From Clostridiales bacterium (GTDB lineage Bacteria > Bacillota > Clostridia > Saccharofermentanales > Saccharofermentanaceae): a stretch of 51,383 bases of DNA. Location of the stretch: positions 1 through 51,383 of the forward strand of contig JAFWSW010000102.1 in the NCBI GenBank assembly GCA_017519205.1, read 5' to 3'. Shown here in pieces: positions 23,277 through 31,695 of this stretch; position 1 is the first letter of the stretch; every line of letters starts with the position of its first letter. The position numbers were made by a program, and so were the translations under genes. The notes under the pieces are model-generated. The model saw only the letters and a list, made by a program, of their open reading frames with translations. It was not told the origin of the DNA and searched no databases.

Positions 23277-24038
23277 TCATTCTAATTCCAGGGACCCGCC
23301 GTCTTCACAGATCTTCTCGATCTTCCCGTCCCGGATCATGTAGGCTTCTCCGTAGAGTGTCTGCTTTCCATCCTCGATAACGACATACGATCCGTCGTTG
23401 ATCGCCAGGATCTCATGGGTAAAGCTGTCCGGGAAAGTAACGTCTTCGATCATGCGAAGTCCGTCGATCATCTCATCGCGTAGAGTCGAAAAATGCGGGA
23501 AGATATTGAGGCTGGTGATCCCCAGTCCGGAGAGCCATCTTTTGAAGTTCGGATCGACCGCTTCTCCCGGGAGTTCCGGTCCGGCATAGACCGTATCCGC
23601 ACAGTTCATGGACCCTGCGCTCCAGGCAAGGAGAAGTCCGCTGAAGTTTCCGAGCTTTTCACGAAGCGCGATCGACTCGAAGAATTCATTCTGCGACGGC
23701 ACATGTCCGCCCATGAGGATGATGACATCAGTCTGGCTGACCTTCTCGACAAGCCTCGGATTTCTATCGTCACACATCGCGATCGATGTGACCGGAAGTC
23801 CGCTCATCGGCAGGGCTTCACGGAAACAGCTGAGCATCGAATCATTCTTGTCATGGTCATACGGATTGGCGCAGATCATGAGCACACTGGCGCCGGTTCC
23901 AAGTCCGGCATATTCTTTCTCCGGCCAGAAAGCCCGGATCGTATCGAGGCAGTTATTCGCATTGGACAGCGGACCGGGGATCCTCGCATCGCCCACTTTT
24001 TCAGCACCGCCCATCCAGCTTGTCAGAATCGCTTTCAT
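23277..24038 (-). CDS. Peptidase S51-like (class I glutamine amidotransferase fold) protein
   Basis: A 253-residue protein with the nucleophile elbow AWSAGSMNCAD (G/W-x-S-A-G), preceded by IILMGGHVPSQNEFF, as in dipeptidase E/cyanophycinase-like S51 serine peptidases, which cleave Asp-containing dipeptides. A late NIFPHFS supplies a histidine. The remote family placement is good, but the substrate is unknown. GGAGGAT precedes the ATG. It may form an operon with the GH27 gene (50-base gap). Confidence 0.82.
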   Translation of the reverse strand: MKAILTSWMGGAEKVGDARIPGPLSNANNCLDTIRAFWPEKEYAGLGTGASVLMICANPYDHDKNDSMLSCFREALPMSGLPVTSIAMCDDRNPRLVEKVSQTDVIILMGGHVPSQNEFFESIALREKLGNFSGLLLAWSAGSMNCADTVYAGPELPGEAVDPNFKRWLSGLGITSLNIFPHFSTLRDEMIDGLRMIEDVTFPDSFTHEILAINDGSYVVIEDGKQTLYGEAYMIRDGKIEKICEDGGSLELE

Positions 24039-24080
24039 GTCGCATCCTCCTTCTCTTTATTCACGTTCTCTGCGTGAGAT

Positions 24081-24767
24081 TTACTGATCACATAAGAAGC
24101 CGCCGCACGGGAACTGGTACAGTATCGCTTCTATGCCAAAAGCACTTACCTTCTTTCCTTCCGCAGTTCCGTTCTGGATCTTCTTCGCGGCATCGAGAAG
24201 CTGCGGGATCGCTTCCGGTTTCTGCGGGAAATCCCCGTGCATCGGATACACTTCATCGAAGGTTCCTTCGTATTCTTTCAGGTGCATCATGCTCATGATG
24301 TACAGCCCGAGATTTCTGTATTTTCCGAACATGAAAATATGTCCGTTCTGGATCGAATCGCCGCCGATCAGGACGCGGTTCTTTTCATCAAGGATCGCGA
24401 TGCTTCCCGGTGTGTGTCCAGGGATGTCGATGATCCGCAGAGGTCTGTCGCCGAGGTCGATAACATCTCCTTCCACGACAGGAACGAGTTTCCCTTTTCC
24501 GTTATTTGCGCGGTAGTTCTCCTCTTCCTCCGGACTCATATATACTTTGTCAAAAGCACCGTTACCGGCAATGTGATCCGGATCTCCGTGGGTGTTGATG
24601 AGAATGAGTGGAAGATCGGTAAGGTCCTCCGCGATCTCTCTTGCATTTTTCGTATTCATGCCGGTATCGATAAGCGCAGCTTTCTTACTTCCGCACAGAA
24701 GAAGGAAACGGACGCCGCCGTCCTCGATACGCCAGGTGGTCTCATTGATCTTGATTGCATTTCCCAT
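24081..24767 (-). CDS. Metallo-beta-lactamase-fold hydrolase
   Basis: A 228-residue MBL-fold protein with THGDPDHIAG (HxHxDH variant, with Gly in place of the first histidine's neighbour: H-G-D-P-D-H), IPGHTPGSIAIL for the third ligand, GGDS for the bridging Asp and MHGDF for the last histidine. The first histidine pair reads HGDPDH rather than HxHxDH, so one zinc ligand is changed to Asp. It probably hydrolyses a thioester or phosphodiester. The ATG at 24767 has GAGGAG upstream and overlaps the end of the preceding GNAT gene by 26 bases. Confidence 0.85.
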   Translation of the reverse strand: MGNAIKINETTWRIEDGGVRFLLLCGSKKAALIDTGMNTKNAREIAEDLTDLPLILINTHGDPDHIAGNGAFDKVYMSPEEEENYRANNGKGKLVPVVEGDVIDLGDRPLRIIDIPGHTPGSIAILDEKNRVLIGGDSIQNGHIFMFGKYRNLGLYIMSMMHLKEYEGTFDEVYPMHGDFPQKPEAIPQLLDAAKKIQNGTAEGKKVSAFGIEAILYQFPCGGFLCDQ

Positions 24768-25275
24768 TTGCGTACTCCTCTTTAGTGATCTCCATCTCAA
24801 TAACGTTCTGCGGTTCTTTCTTTACGATCTCCACATCGTGGAACCCGACTTTCTTATAGCACGCATGTGCGCGGTCGTTATGCTCGAAAACACCGATCGT
24901 GACCTTATCCACTTTCAGGATCTCGAATGCATATTTCATGCCGAGAGTAAGCATCTTTGTTCCGTAGCCCTTACCGCGGATCGTGCTGTCGACAACGACC
25001 CATCCGAAACGGAGGATCTTATTGTCTCCATTTAAGTATCTCATAATAAAGTGTCCAACGACACCATTTTCATCATCAAATGCGATCCACGGATAAAAAT
25101 TGTCTTTTTCTTCGCAGAGTCCGTTCTTATTTCTGTACATATCGGCGATCGTCGCAGCATCGATCGGATACTCTCCGAAAAGCTCTCCGCCCCAGATCGT
25201 AAATACCTCTTTATCCTGAACCCACTGTGCAATCTTCTCGCTGTCTGCTTCTTTATACTGTCTTAATCTCAACAT
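24742..25275 (-). CDS. GNAT-family acetyltransferase
   Basis: A 177-residue RimJ/RimL-related GNAT: LRLRQYKEADSEKIAQWV at the start, then FGWVVVDSTIRGKGYGTKML carrying the acetyl-CoA RGKGYG loop, and ACYKKVGFHDVE near the end. The substrate is unknown. GAGGT lies before the ATG. The 3' end overlaps the next gene (MBL-fold hydrolase) by 26 bases, indicating a tight operon. Confidence 0.88.
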   Translation of the reverse strand: MLRLRQYKEADSEKIAQWVQDKEVFTIWGGELFGEYPIDAATIADMYRNKNGLCEEKDNFYPWIAFDDENGVVGHFIMRYLNGDNKILRFGWVVVDSTIRGKGYGTKMLTLGMKYAFEILKVDKVTIGVFEHNDRAHACYKKVGFHDVEIVKKEPQNVIEMEITKEEYANGKCNQDQ

Positions 25276-25289
25276 GTTCCTACCTCTTC

Positions 25290-25937
25290 TTATCGAAGCT
25301 TTTTCTCTTTGAAACGGTTCGGCGTCGGCTTTCCATGTCCGTAATAAATCGTCCGCTCACCGAGATTTTTGATCCGCTCCGCACTCTTCATCAGTGCAGC
25401 GGGATCATTATAGAGATGACCGGTCGCAGGAGAGATCCAGTTATCCAGCGCATCTCCGACCAGAAGACTTTTTCCTTCCACATCCACGCCGATCGATCCG
25501 TCTGTATGACCCGGAAGTTCTATGATCTTCGCATCGATACCGTATTCCGAAAGATCATCGCCTTCCTTGATAAAGAATGTCTTTTCCGGCTTTACGACCT
25601 TCGTGTTCCGAAGGACTTTCAGGGACATCTGAAGGACGACTTTTCCCACGATCCCATATGACTTTAACGGCTGTGAATCAAAGCTGTCGAAGATCTTTTC
25701 ATCCGCTTCGTGAAAAGCAACGGGAACGTTAAAGTGAGCTGCGAGCTTCGCCGCATTCTCTGCGTGATCGAAGTGCGGATGGGTCAGCACGATCAGCTTC
25801 AGATTCACCTTGCTGCACTCTTCCAGAACTTTGTCATAGCTTTCGCCGCTGGCAGTATCCACCAGGATCGCGGAGTCCCCGCTTCTTACAAGATAGCAAT
25901 TATCTGTTTTCCCTTTGATCCACTTTACTTCGTGCAT
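25290..25937 (-). CDS. Metallo-beta-lactamase-fold hydrolase
   Basis: A 215-residue MBL-fold protein with complete metal motifs: THPHFDHAEN (HxHxDH), LPGHTDGSIGV, VGDALD and YYGHGKP. It resembles the broad glyoxalase-II-like group, so a thioester or lactone hydrolase is likely. Unlike its neighbour at 24081 it keeps all histidines of the first motif. GAGGAT precedes the ATG. Confidence 0.87.
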   Translation of the reverse strand: MHEVKWIKGKTDNCYLVRSGDSAILVDTASGESYDKVLEECSKVNLKLIVLTHPHFDHAENAAKLAAHFNVPVAFHEADEKIFDSFDSQPLKSYGIVGKVVLQMSLKVLRNTKVVKPEKTFFIKEGDDLSEYGIDAKIIELPGHTDGSIGVDVEGKSLLVGDALDNWISPATGHLYNDPAALMKSAERIKNLGERTIYYGHGKPTPNRFKEKKLR

Positions 25938-25956
25938 ACATTATCCTCTTCTTTCC

Positions 25957-26412
25957 TTACAGCAGTACCTGTGTCACGAGCTTCAGATTCGGTTTTGTGT
26001 CCTTTATGGCGATTTGGAAATCATCTTCGTAGACCAGCTCGCCCGGCATCTCATCCGTCTCTGTCAGATACAGTCTGACACCGTATTTTTTACACATATC
26101 GCGGTAGAAAGTCATCTGCTTCCAGATGTTATTTCCCTCTTCGCCGTTTTTGAACCATGTGGTCGCGTGATCCGGATTTCCCTGATCATAAAACGGCGGG
26201 ACCGGAAGCACTTCCTCGAAGTACTCTCTGTTCTTCCAGTATTCCTTCTCTTCCTCTTCCGTGAGTATCTTTTTATCTACCAGATTCCATACTGTGGTAA
26301 AGATACCTCTGGGCTGCTGCGTGATATACGCAATATCCGCCGTGTGGACCCGGTAATAACGCATTGTTGGAGCCGGACCTAACTCATCAAAATCTTTTCT
26401 GTTTTGTTCCAT
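25957..26412 (-). CDS. Hypothetical protein
   Basis: A 151-residue soluble protein, not recognised. It is rich in aromatic and charged residues (TMRYYRVHTADIAYITQQPRG, split after QQ, then KEYWKNREYFEEVLPVPPFYD) and has no signal peptide or membrane segment. A clear AAGGAG precedes the ATG. It lies between a methyltransferase-HAD fusion and an MBL-fold hydrolase in the same direction, with short gaps, so it is probably part of that operon. Confidence 0.75.
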   Translation of the reverse strand: MEQNRKDFDELGPAPTMRYYRVHTADIAYITQQPRGIFTTVWNLVDKKILTEEEEKEYWKNREYFEEVLPVPPFYDQGNPDHATTWFKNGEEGNNIWKQMTFYRDMCKKYGVRLYLTETDEMPGELVYEDDFQIAIKDTKPNLKLVTQVLL

Positions 26413-26423
26413 GCTTCTTCTCC

Positions 26424-27893
26424 TTAAAGAATATACTTCTCGACGATCCTTGCGACGCCGTCTTCTTCGTTTGTTGCCGTGACCTGATCCGCGACTTTCT
26501 TCACTTCCTCGATGGCATTTCCCATGGCGATGCCCAGACCGATATTGCTTATGCTTTCCACATCATCGTGATCGTCTCCGAAATACATCGCTTCCGATTT
26601 ATCGATGCCTTCCTTTTCCAGAACTAATTGTACGCCATTCCACTTCTTTGCAGAAGTACTCATGATCTGGTAAAGCCACCCTTCCGCCACGGTGAAGTAG
26701 GCCGATTCCTCCAATCCTTCTTTTCGGATCGCCTCTTTGATTCGATCCGGAATAGAAGACGTATCACAGAGCCCCTCCTGCGGGACCTTTACTGTGTCCA
26801 GCTGATGCTCTTTTCCGGCAAGGAGGATCTTGTAGAGATCGCATGTATCCAGAAGCGAGACGAGGTCACTGACCGCCGGCGTATCCCATTCCGGGATCTC
26901 GATATTTCCGAAGATACCTTCGCTGGTCTCGAGCACCACGATCAGGTCATCGTGTCTGACGATTTTCGACAGCAAGGACCGCGCATTTTCTTTGGAAAAA
27001 CCGTTACTTATGATACGGTCGCCCAGTTTGATCCGCGCACCGTTTAAAGTAATCAGGGCATCGGCCTCGGTGAACTCCTTGTACATCGCGGAGATTGCCC
27101 GCTCGGGCCTGGCCGATGCGACCGCCCAGATCCCGCCGTTTTTACGGAAAGCACGGATCGCTTCCATCGTCCGGTCCGATATCGACTTATCTTTCCGCAG
27201 CACGGTTCCGTCCAGATCAGTAAAGACCGCGCGCATCTTCCGCGAATCTTTCTTCAGGTCCGCCAGCGCGTCGCCTCGCTCAAAATCCAGCCGGACAAGT
27301 GCTTTTCCATTCGGAAGATCCTTCACATCTTTCAGAATCAGGCTGTACCCGATTTCTTTCATCGCCTCCGTCAATGCGGTTTCCTCCATCTGATGATGTA
27401 CAGTATCGAGCCCATCAAAGGCATGGAGATAAGGCGAATCGGAGACCCAGTTTTTCGTGTCGGTATTGATCTGGATCACACAGGACACATACTGCGGAGA
27501 GACCTTTTTCACCGCCTTTTGAAAAGCACTGTACCCGATATATTCGATGAGAAGATTGGCGATGAGAAGTTCCGTGCAGGGAAGCTTCTCCGCCTCTTCG
27601 ATCAGATCGATCCTCTCACACTGAAGAGTATCTCCGAGCTCACTATATCTTTCGGAAACCGCCTTCAGATATTCCTCGTTGATGTCGATACCAAACACCT
27701 TCGAAAACTTCTCCGGATCAACATGCTCCAGTCCGTTTCCGCCGGCCACACCGAGGACCATGGCAGTCTTCACGGGATACTCGCCGAACTGTTTTTTCAT
27801 TATGGCATTCATCGCCTGAAGCTGCTTGACGGAGTCCAGGCTCATGTGGCTTTCGTAATCTTGAAGTGAGATTTCTTCCCAGGGATTATTCAT
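26424..27893 (-). CDS. SAM methyltransferase-HAD phosphatase fusion
   Basis: A 489-residue protein. Residues ~1-210 form a class I methyltransferase (MVLGVAGGNGLEHVDP as motif I, FGIDINEEYL). Residues ~222-489 form a Cof-type HAD phosphatase: FTDLDGTVLRKDKSIS with the nucleophile Asp, VASARPERAI, and GDDHDDVESISNIGLGIAMG with the metal Asps. Both catalytic cores look intact. The HAD half alone is a typical YidA/Cof sugar-phosphate phosphatase length. The ATG at 27893 has GAGGTG upstream; a GTG three codons earlier overlaps that site and is less likely. Confidence 0.87.
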   Translation of the reverse strand: MNNPWEEISLQDYESHMSLDSVKQLQAMNAIMKKQFGEYPVKTAMVLGVAGGNGLEHVDPEKFSKVFGIDINEEYLKAVSERYSELGDTLQCERIDLIEEAEKLPCTELLIANLLIEYIGYSAFQKAVKKVSPQYVSCVIQINTDTKNWVSDSPYLHAFDGLDTVHHQMEETALTEAMKEIGYSLILKDVKDLPNGKALVRLDFERGDALADLKKDSRKMRAVFTDLDGTVLRKDKSISDRTMEAIRAFRKNGGIWAVASARPERAISAMYKEFTEADALITLNGARIKLGDRIISNGFSKENARSLLSKIVRHDDLIVVLETSEGIFGNIEIPEWDTPAVSDLVSLLDTCDLYKILLAGKEHQLDTVKVPQEGLCDTSSIPDRIKEAIRKEGLEESAYFTVAEGWLYQIMSTSAKKWNGVQLVLEKEGIDKSEAMYFGDDHDDVESISNIGLGIAMGNAIEEVKKVADQVTATNEEDGVARIVEKYIL

Positions 27894-27908
27894 GCGCTGC
27901 ACCTCATT

Positions 27909-28376
27909 TCAGATAAACATTTCCATGTATCTTCTGTAGGTCTCAAAACCCGCCGCTTCGTAGAAAGCGAGAGCTCCTTCGTTAAACTCCCACATGTTGA
28001 GTTCGATACGATGATATCCCTTTTCTTTTGCGTATTTCTTGATGAAATCGATAAGCGCCGTGGCGACCCCTTCTCTTCTGTGATGCTCGTCGACACAGAA
28101 CTCGTCGATGTCGAGGAAATCACGGACATACATGAAGGGATTCTCGGGCTTATAGATGTGATGTACGATCGCAAACCCGCAGAGCTCGCCGTCCTTATCG
28201 GCGACAACAATGTCCTGCTCGGGATCCTGCCAGATGTAATAGATAAAGTTTTGCAGTTCCTCACTGAAACCCGGCTTAAACACCTCCGGCTTTCCCTCGA
28301 CATGTACGTCGTTGACCTGTTTTCTCATCTCATTGATCCTGATGAGTTCGTCTTCTCTTGCAAAACGGATATCCAT
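27909..28376 (-). CDS. GNAT-family acetyltransferase
   Basis: A 155-residue GNAT: DIRFAREDELIRINEMRKQV at the start, IDEFCVDEHHRREGVATALI with the acetyl-CoA R-R-E-G-V-A loop, and NEGALAFYEAAGF near the end. Substrate unknown. The ATG at 28376 is chosen for AGGTG at proper distance. The gap to the methyltransferase-HAD gene is 15 bases, so the two are co-transcribed. Confidence 0.88.
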   Translation of the reverse strand: MDIRFAREDELIRINEMRKQVNDVHVEGKPEVFKPGFSEELQNFIYYIWQDPEQDIVVADKDGELCGFAIVHHIYKPENPFMYVRDFLDIDEFCVDEHHRREGVATALIDFIKKYAKEKGYHRIELNMWEFNEGALAFYEAAGFETYRRYMEMFI

Positions 28377-28498
28377 TTTATACACCTGCCTTTTTAGTAG
28401 TAATTCCTAAGATTGTAACGTACTTGCCGATGGATGCACAGTTACCAAAGGTATAAACTCAAGGCATTTCTTTTTCTGTTTTCAACGTGATTTTACGT

Positions 28499-29176
28499 CT
28501 AATCAGATTCCAAGTCTCGATTCTCGTTTCCATGAGAATTATTATACCATTTTCCGGCTTTTGAATTCAGGAACGAAAGCAGACATGCGATTCCGAAGGT
28601 GATGAGGATGATGCCGGCAAAGATAAGAATGGCTACTCCCCAGCCCCAGCGAAGGAAGAAATAGAAATCGTTATTGTGAGGATATCTTCCGCCTGTTCCG
28701 TTGATCAGGATATTCAGTATATATCCGAACCCGTAAACCACCGTCAGCATGGTGCATACGATCTTCCACTTCATCTTCTTCGGTGCGTCCGAGATGAGAA
28801 TGTAGTCGATCATGCAGATGAGCGGAACGATCAGGTGAAAATACAGGTTGGCACGTTTATACATGCGCCAGTATCCGTAAACGGGTCCCAGGAAAAGCGC
28901 CACTACGGCGAAGGTCAGTCCCGTCGCCGTCGCGGACATGAACTTCAGGACTTTCGTTGCTTTTCCCTGATAGAAAAGCGCAATCAGGGCAACGATTCCG
29001 GCAAAGAGATTCGACTGCACGGTGAAGTAGCGGAGGCACATGATGCCCCGCATCTGAAACTCCATCCAGGCACTCCGGTAGGTCATGGTCATGTACATAC
29101 CGATCGATACCAGGATCACGAGCACGATATTCGTCACGATCTGACGTATTTTCGTTATGCTGTTATCTCTACTCAT
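28499..29176 (-). CDS. Pr6Pr-like membrane protein
   Basis: A 225-residue protein with about six membrane segments. RYFTVQSNLFAGIVALIALF, LYFHLIVPLICMIDYILI and FYFFLRWGWGVAILI match the pattern of Pr6Pr-family (androgen-induced-1-like) membrane proteins, whose bacterial members are uncharacterised; human AIG1 relatives hydrolyse fatty-acid esters. The Thr of YFTVQSN and His of FHLIVP are positions of the eukaryotic Thr/His catalytic pair, but equivalence is inference. The binding site before the ATG is weak. Confidence 0.72.
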   Translation of the reverse strand: MSRDNSITKIRQIVTNIVLVILVSIGMYMTMTYRSAWMEFQMRGIMCLRYFTVQSNLFAGIVALIALFYQGKATKVLKFMSATATGLTFAVVALFLGPVYGYWRMYKRANLYFHLIVPLICMIDYILISDAPKKMKWKIVCTMLTVVYGFGYILNILINGTGGRYPHNNDFYFFLRWGWGVAILIFAGIILITFGIACLLSFLNSKAGKWYNNSHGNENRDLESD

Positions 29177-29276
29177 ACAAGTATCTTATCACGCATCGAA
29201 GCGGAATGAATTAAAGTCAGCAGAACCCTCTCCCTCATAGGTAAAGTATAGTGCATGCTTACCGGATCCGATTTTT

Positions 29277-30026
29277 TCATACGCCGGTCTCTCCTTCGAA
29301 AAAGCCCTTCAGGGCTTCGGCCATCTCATCAAGATGCTTCGTGAAGCAGTGGTCATCGCCATGGATCGGAACCAGTTCCGCATTCTCATAGAGGGCAAGT
29401 GCTTTTTCCGCAAATTCGAAAGGAACGGTCTCATCGGCATCGCCGTGGATAATGAATACTTTGCCCTTATATCTTTCGATCTCGTCCTCGACATGGATGG
29501 TCTGCGCCACACGGACATAGTCACCGGAGAGCACCACTCCCCAGTTTTCCAAAGTCTCCGGGATATGCTCCGGATCGAAGTTCATGCCGAGAAGACTTCC
29601 TTCTCTGGCTCCGTCCGGGATCATCCAGGCAGGAGACAGCGGAATGATCGCCTTAAAGTCATCCGGGAACATGCCGCCGATCAGCATCGTCAGAAGACCG
29701 CCCTGCGAGTGTCCGCAGAAATAAAGGTCGGTGACGAAGTCGAGTGTTTTTGCATAGTTTACAGCAGCGATCGCATTGGTCACCCACTTATAGAGCGTGT
29801 GATTCCTGAACTCGCCGTCAGATCCGCCGTGGCCGTACATCTCCACACGAAGGACAGAAATACCGCATTCATTTATCGCTTTCTGCGCCGCGACGATATG
29901 GTCTTCTTCCATATGTCCCGTAAAACCGTGCACCAGGATACAGAGCGGGCTCTTTCCCTCTTCATTTACCTGATCCAGCTTCGCATGGAGCTTAATTCCG
30001 TCGCAGTCGATATAGAATTCCTTCAT
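29277..30026 (-). CDS. Alpha/beta hydrolase, feruloyl-esterase-like
   Basis: A 249-residue alpha/beta hydrolase with oxyanion segment LVHGFTGHMEEDHI, nucleophile elbow CGHSQGGLL, an acid in HGDADETVP and a late histidine in IHGDDHCF. The order and the GHxxEDHI pattern fit the cinnamoyl-ester hydrolases of rumen bacteria (Est1E type), which release ferulic acid from plant walls; no signal peptide is present, so it acts on imported esters. The ATG at 30026 has GGGAGG upstream; a longer reading adds 23 unconvincing residues. Confidence 0.87.
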   Translation of the reverse strand: MKEFYIDCDGIKLHAKLDQVNEEGKSPLCILVHGFTGHMEEDHIVAAQKAINECGISVLRVEMYGHGGSDGEFRNHTLYKWVTNAIAAVNYAKTLDFVTDLYFCGHSQGGLLTMLIGGMFPDDFKAIIPLSPAWMIPDGAREGSLLGMNFDPEHIPETLENWGVVLSGDYVRVAQTIHVEDEIERYKGKVFIIHGDADETVPFEFAEKALALYENAELVPIHGDDHCFTKHLDEMAEALKGFFEGETGV

Positions 30027-30315
30027 GGGTCGTTCCTCCCCGTCGTCCTTGAGATGTATTATCTTCATTTTATTTTGCCGGGCAGGGAGAAGCAATTATT
30101 TTACTTTCGAAAAGTATCAATTTTCTGCGAACTTTTCCATGACCTCCGGAAGATCTTTTCATAAATATCCTCCATCAGCAGCTATTTCGGAAGTTGCCTT
30201 TGTTTGAGGAACGTTATATCTGAGGAACGACCGACAAAAAAACAGGAAATTGTGTTAAGATTTATAACAATAACGCAATGCAGAATAAAAAAGCACGATA
30301 AATGGAGCAAACTAC

Positions 30316-30969
30316 ATGTTTTACAGCAGATATCCGTCTTCACTTCTTAATATTCTTCGGGATTATCAGTTAGATAACAGTCCTGTTTTCCAAAGGGCTG
30401 TAAGAAATACCGTTGACCACTCGATGGACGACCTCGTCTCGAAGCCGTCTCTTCCGACGATCAAGGATCCGTCCTACATCCAGCTGGTCCGTATCGCCCT
30501 CTGCTACTACATCGCCAAGGCCGACCAGGTCAAGCCCGATGAGCAGGAGAAGATCGATCAGATGTGTGAGGAACTTCTCAACGACCCGGAAATGAATCCG
30601 GATTACCGGTATGAGCTCCGCATGATCCTCGCAGATAAGGGAACAAGCTTCAATAACGTAAGAAGATACTTGAACCGTATCGAGGCCAAGGAGCTCGAGA
30701 ACTTCTGGAAGGATGTCATGGCGATGGCTGAGATGTCCGGCGAGATCACGGATAATGAGCGAAAAGCACTGCTCGTGTACGAGAGCTATGTCAAAGAACG
30801 TATGGACATGGAGAAGATGCCGGATGTACGACCCGTGACCGGAAAGCCCAGAGTCGTCTCCCTGACATGTAAGCGCTGCAGCGCCGTCCTCGAGGTCAAT
30901 GCGAATCTCACGACCGCCTTCTGCCCGTACTGCGGCACGAAGCACATCATCTATCAGGAAAATAAGTGA
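30316..30969 (+). CDS. TerB-like protein with C-terminal zinc ribbon
   Basis: A 217-residue protein. Residues ~45-165 are helical and resemble the TerB/tellurite-resistance-like domain (IALCYYIAKADQVKPDEQEK, with acidic residues that may bind metal). Residues ~185-215 form a zinc ribbon, CKRC then CPYC, 24 residues apart. Function unknown; TerB domains occur in stress and envelope-associated proteins. GGAG lies before the ATG. An AAAAGCAC motif occurs both 27 bases upstream (30289) and inside (30762), the latter using CGA for arginine. Confidence 0.72.
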   Translation: MFYSRYPSSLLNILRDYQLDNSPVFQRAVRNTVDHSMDDLVSKPSLPTIKDPSYIQLVRIALCYYIAKADQVKPDEQEKIDQMCEELLNDPEMNPDYRYELRMILADKGTSFNNVRRYLNRIEAKELENFWKDVMAMAEMSGEITDNERKALLVYESYVKERMDMEKMPDVRPVTGKPRVVSLTCKRCSAVLEVNANLTTAFCPYCGTKHIIYQENK

Positions 30970-30979
30970 TCGACCTTGG

Positions 30980-31008
30980 TTGACACCTCTTCTTTTCGGG
31001 AGTATCAT
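30980..31008 (+). promoter_or_regulatory. Promoter of the Met-rich micropeptide gene
   Basis: TTGACA (30980-30985), exactly 17 bases, TATCAT (31003-31008): a consensus -35 and a five-of-six -10, starting 11 bases after the TerB-like stop and 29 bases before the micropeptide ATG. Confidence 0.8.
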
Positions 31009-31036
31009 CAACTAAACTTCAAAGGAGGCTGTATTC

Positions 31037-31123
31037 ATGCGTTTTAATATGATGCTCATGATGGATATGTACATGATGATGTGTGACATAAAGTCATATG
31101 GCATTGAACGCGCGCAAAAATAA
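31037..31123 (+). CDS. Met-rich micropeptide, 28 residues
   Basis: A short open frame with its own consensus promoter, AAAGGAGG 8 bases before the ATG, and a strong terminator 31 bases after the TAA. The product has 28 residues, nine of them methionine and one cysteine, clustered in the first sixteen (MRFNMMLMMDMYMMMC), then a charged tail ending GIERAQK. The Met-rich amphipathic start could sit at a membrane or bind copper(I) by thioethers, but no family is recognised. The complete expression signals around so short a frame make it more credible than a chance ORF. Alternatively the transcript is a small RNA. Confidence 0.65.
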   Translation: MRFNMMLMMDMYMMMCDIKSYGIERAQK

Positions 31124-31153
31124 CAGTCATTTAAAACGTAAAGCGAAACATTC

Positions 31154-31190
31154 AAGGCCATTTATCCAGTGATAGATGGCCTTTTTGTTT
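31154..31190 (+). terminator. Rho-independent terminator of the micropeptide unit
   Basis: AAGGCCATTTATC (31154-31166) pairs with GATAGATGGCCTT (31171-31183) over 13 positions with one G-U, loop CAGT, then TTTTT. It separates the micropeptide transcript from the GNAT gene that follows. Confidence 0.92.
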
Positions 31191-31210
31191 CAGTAAAAAA
31201 GGAGGACACC

Positions 31211-31678
31211 ATGGTTATCAGAAGATTTAAGGAAGAACAGGCAAAAGAAGTATCGGATCTCATCAGAACGACGATCCGGATCTCAAATACGAAGGACTAT
31301 CCTCTGGAACTCATGGAACAGCTGATCGAGTCGGAAACACCGGAGCATGTGATCGAGCGGGCAAGCTGGACGCACTTCTATGTGGCTCAGGACGAAGGCC
31401 GTATCGTCGGCTGCGGCGCCATCGGTCCCTACTGGGGAAAAGAAGACGAGAGCAGCCTCTTTACGATCTTCGTGCTTCCCGAGTATCAGGGAAAAGGCGT
31501 CGGAAGATCGATCATCGAAACACTCGAAACCGACATCTTCTTCCTTCGCGCCAGAAGGATCGAGATCCCGGCCTCGATCACGGGGGTACCTTTCTACCTC
31601 AAAATGGGATACCATTATAAGGACGGAATAACCACACCGGATGACGAACATCTGATCAGACTGGAAAAGACCCGATGA
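31211..31678 (+). CDS. GNAT-family acetyltransferase
   Basis: A 155-residue GNAT: VIRRFKEEQAKEVSDLIRTT at the start, LFTIFVLPEYQGKGVGRSII with the Q-G-K-G-V-G acetyl-CoA loop, and VPFYLKMGYHY near the end. Substrate unknown. GGAGGACACC precedes the ATG at 31211, which is preferred over an upstream start that would lie inside the terminator. Its stop overlaps the region of the next gene's ribosome binding site, so the two are co-transcribed. Confidence 0.9.
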   Translation: MVIRRFKEEQAKEVSDLIRTTIRISNTKDYPLELMEQLIESETPEHVIERASWTHFYVAQDEGRIVGCGAIGPYWGKEDESSLFTIFVLPEYQGKGVGRSIIETLETDIFFLRARRIEIPASITGVPFYLKMGYHYKDGITTPDDEHLIRLEKTR

Positions 31679-31695
31679 CGAAGAAGGAGGATACT

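Noticed and set aside
30205-30229. Direct repeat TGAGGAACG twice, 16-base period, upstream of the TerB-like gene
   Set aside because: Two short copies only; could be an operator but chance is not excluded.
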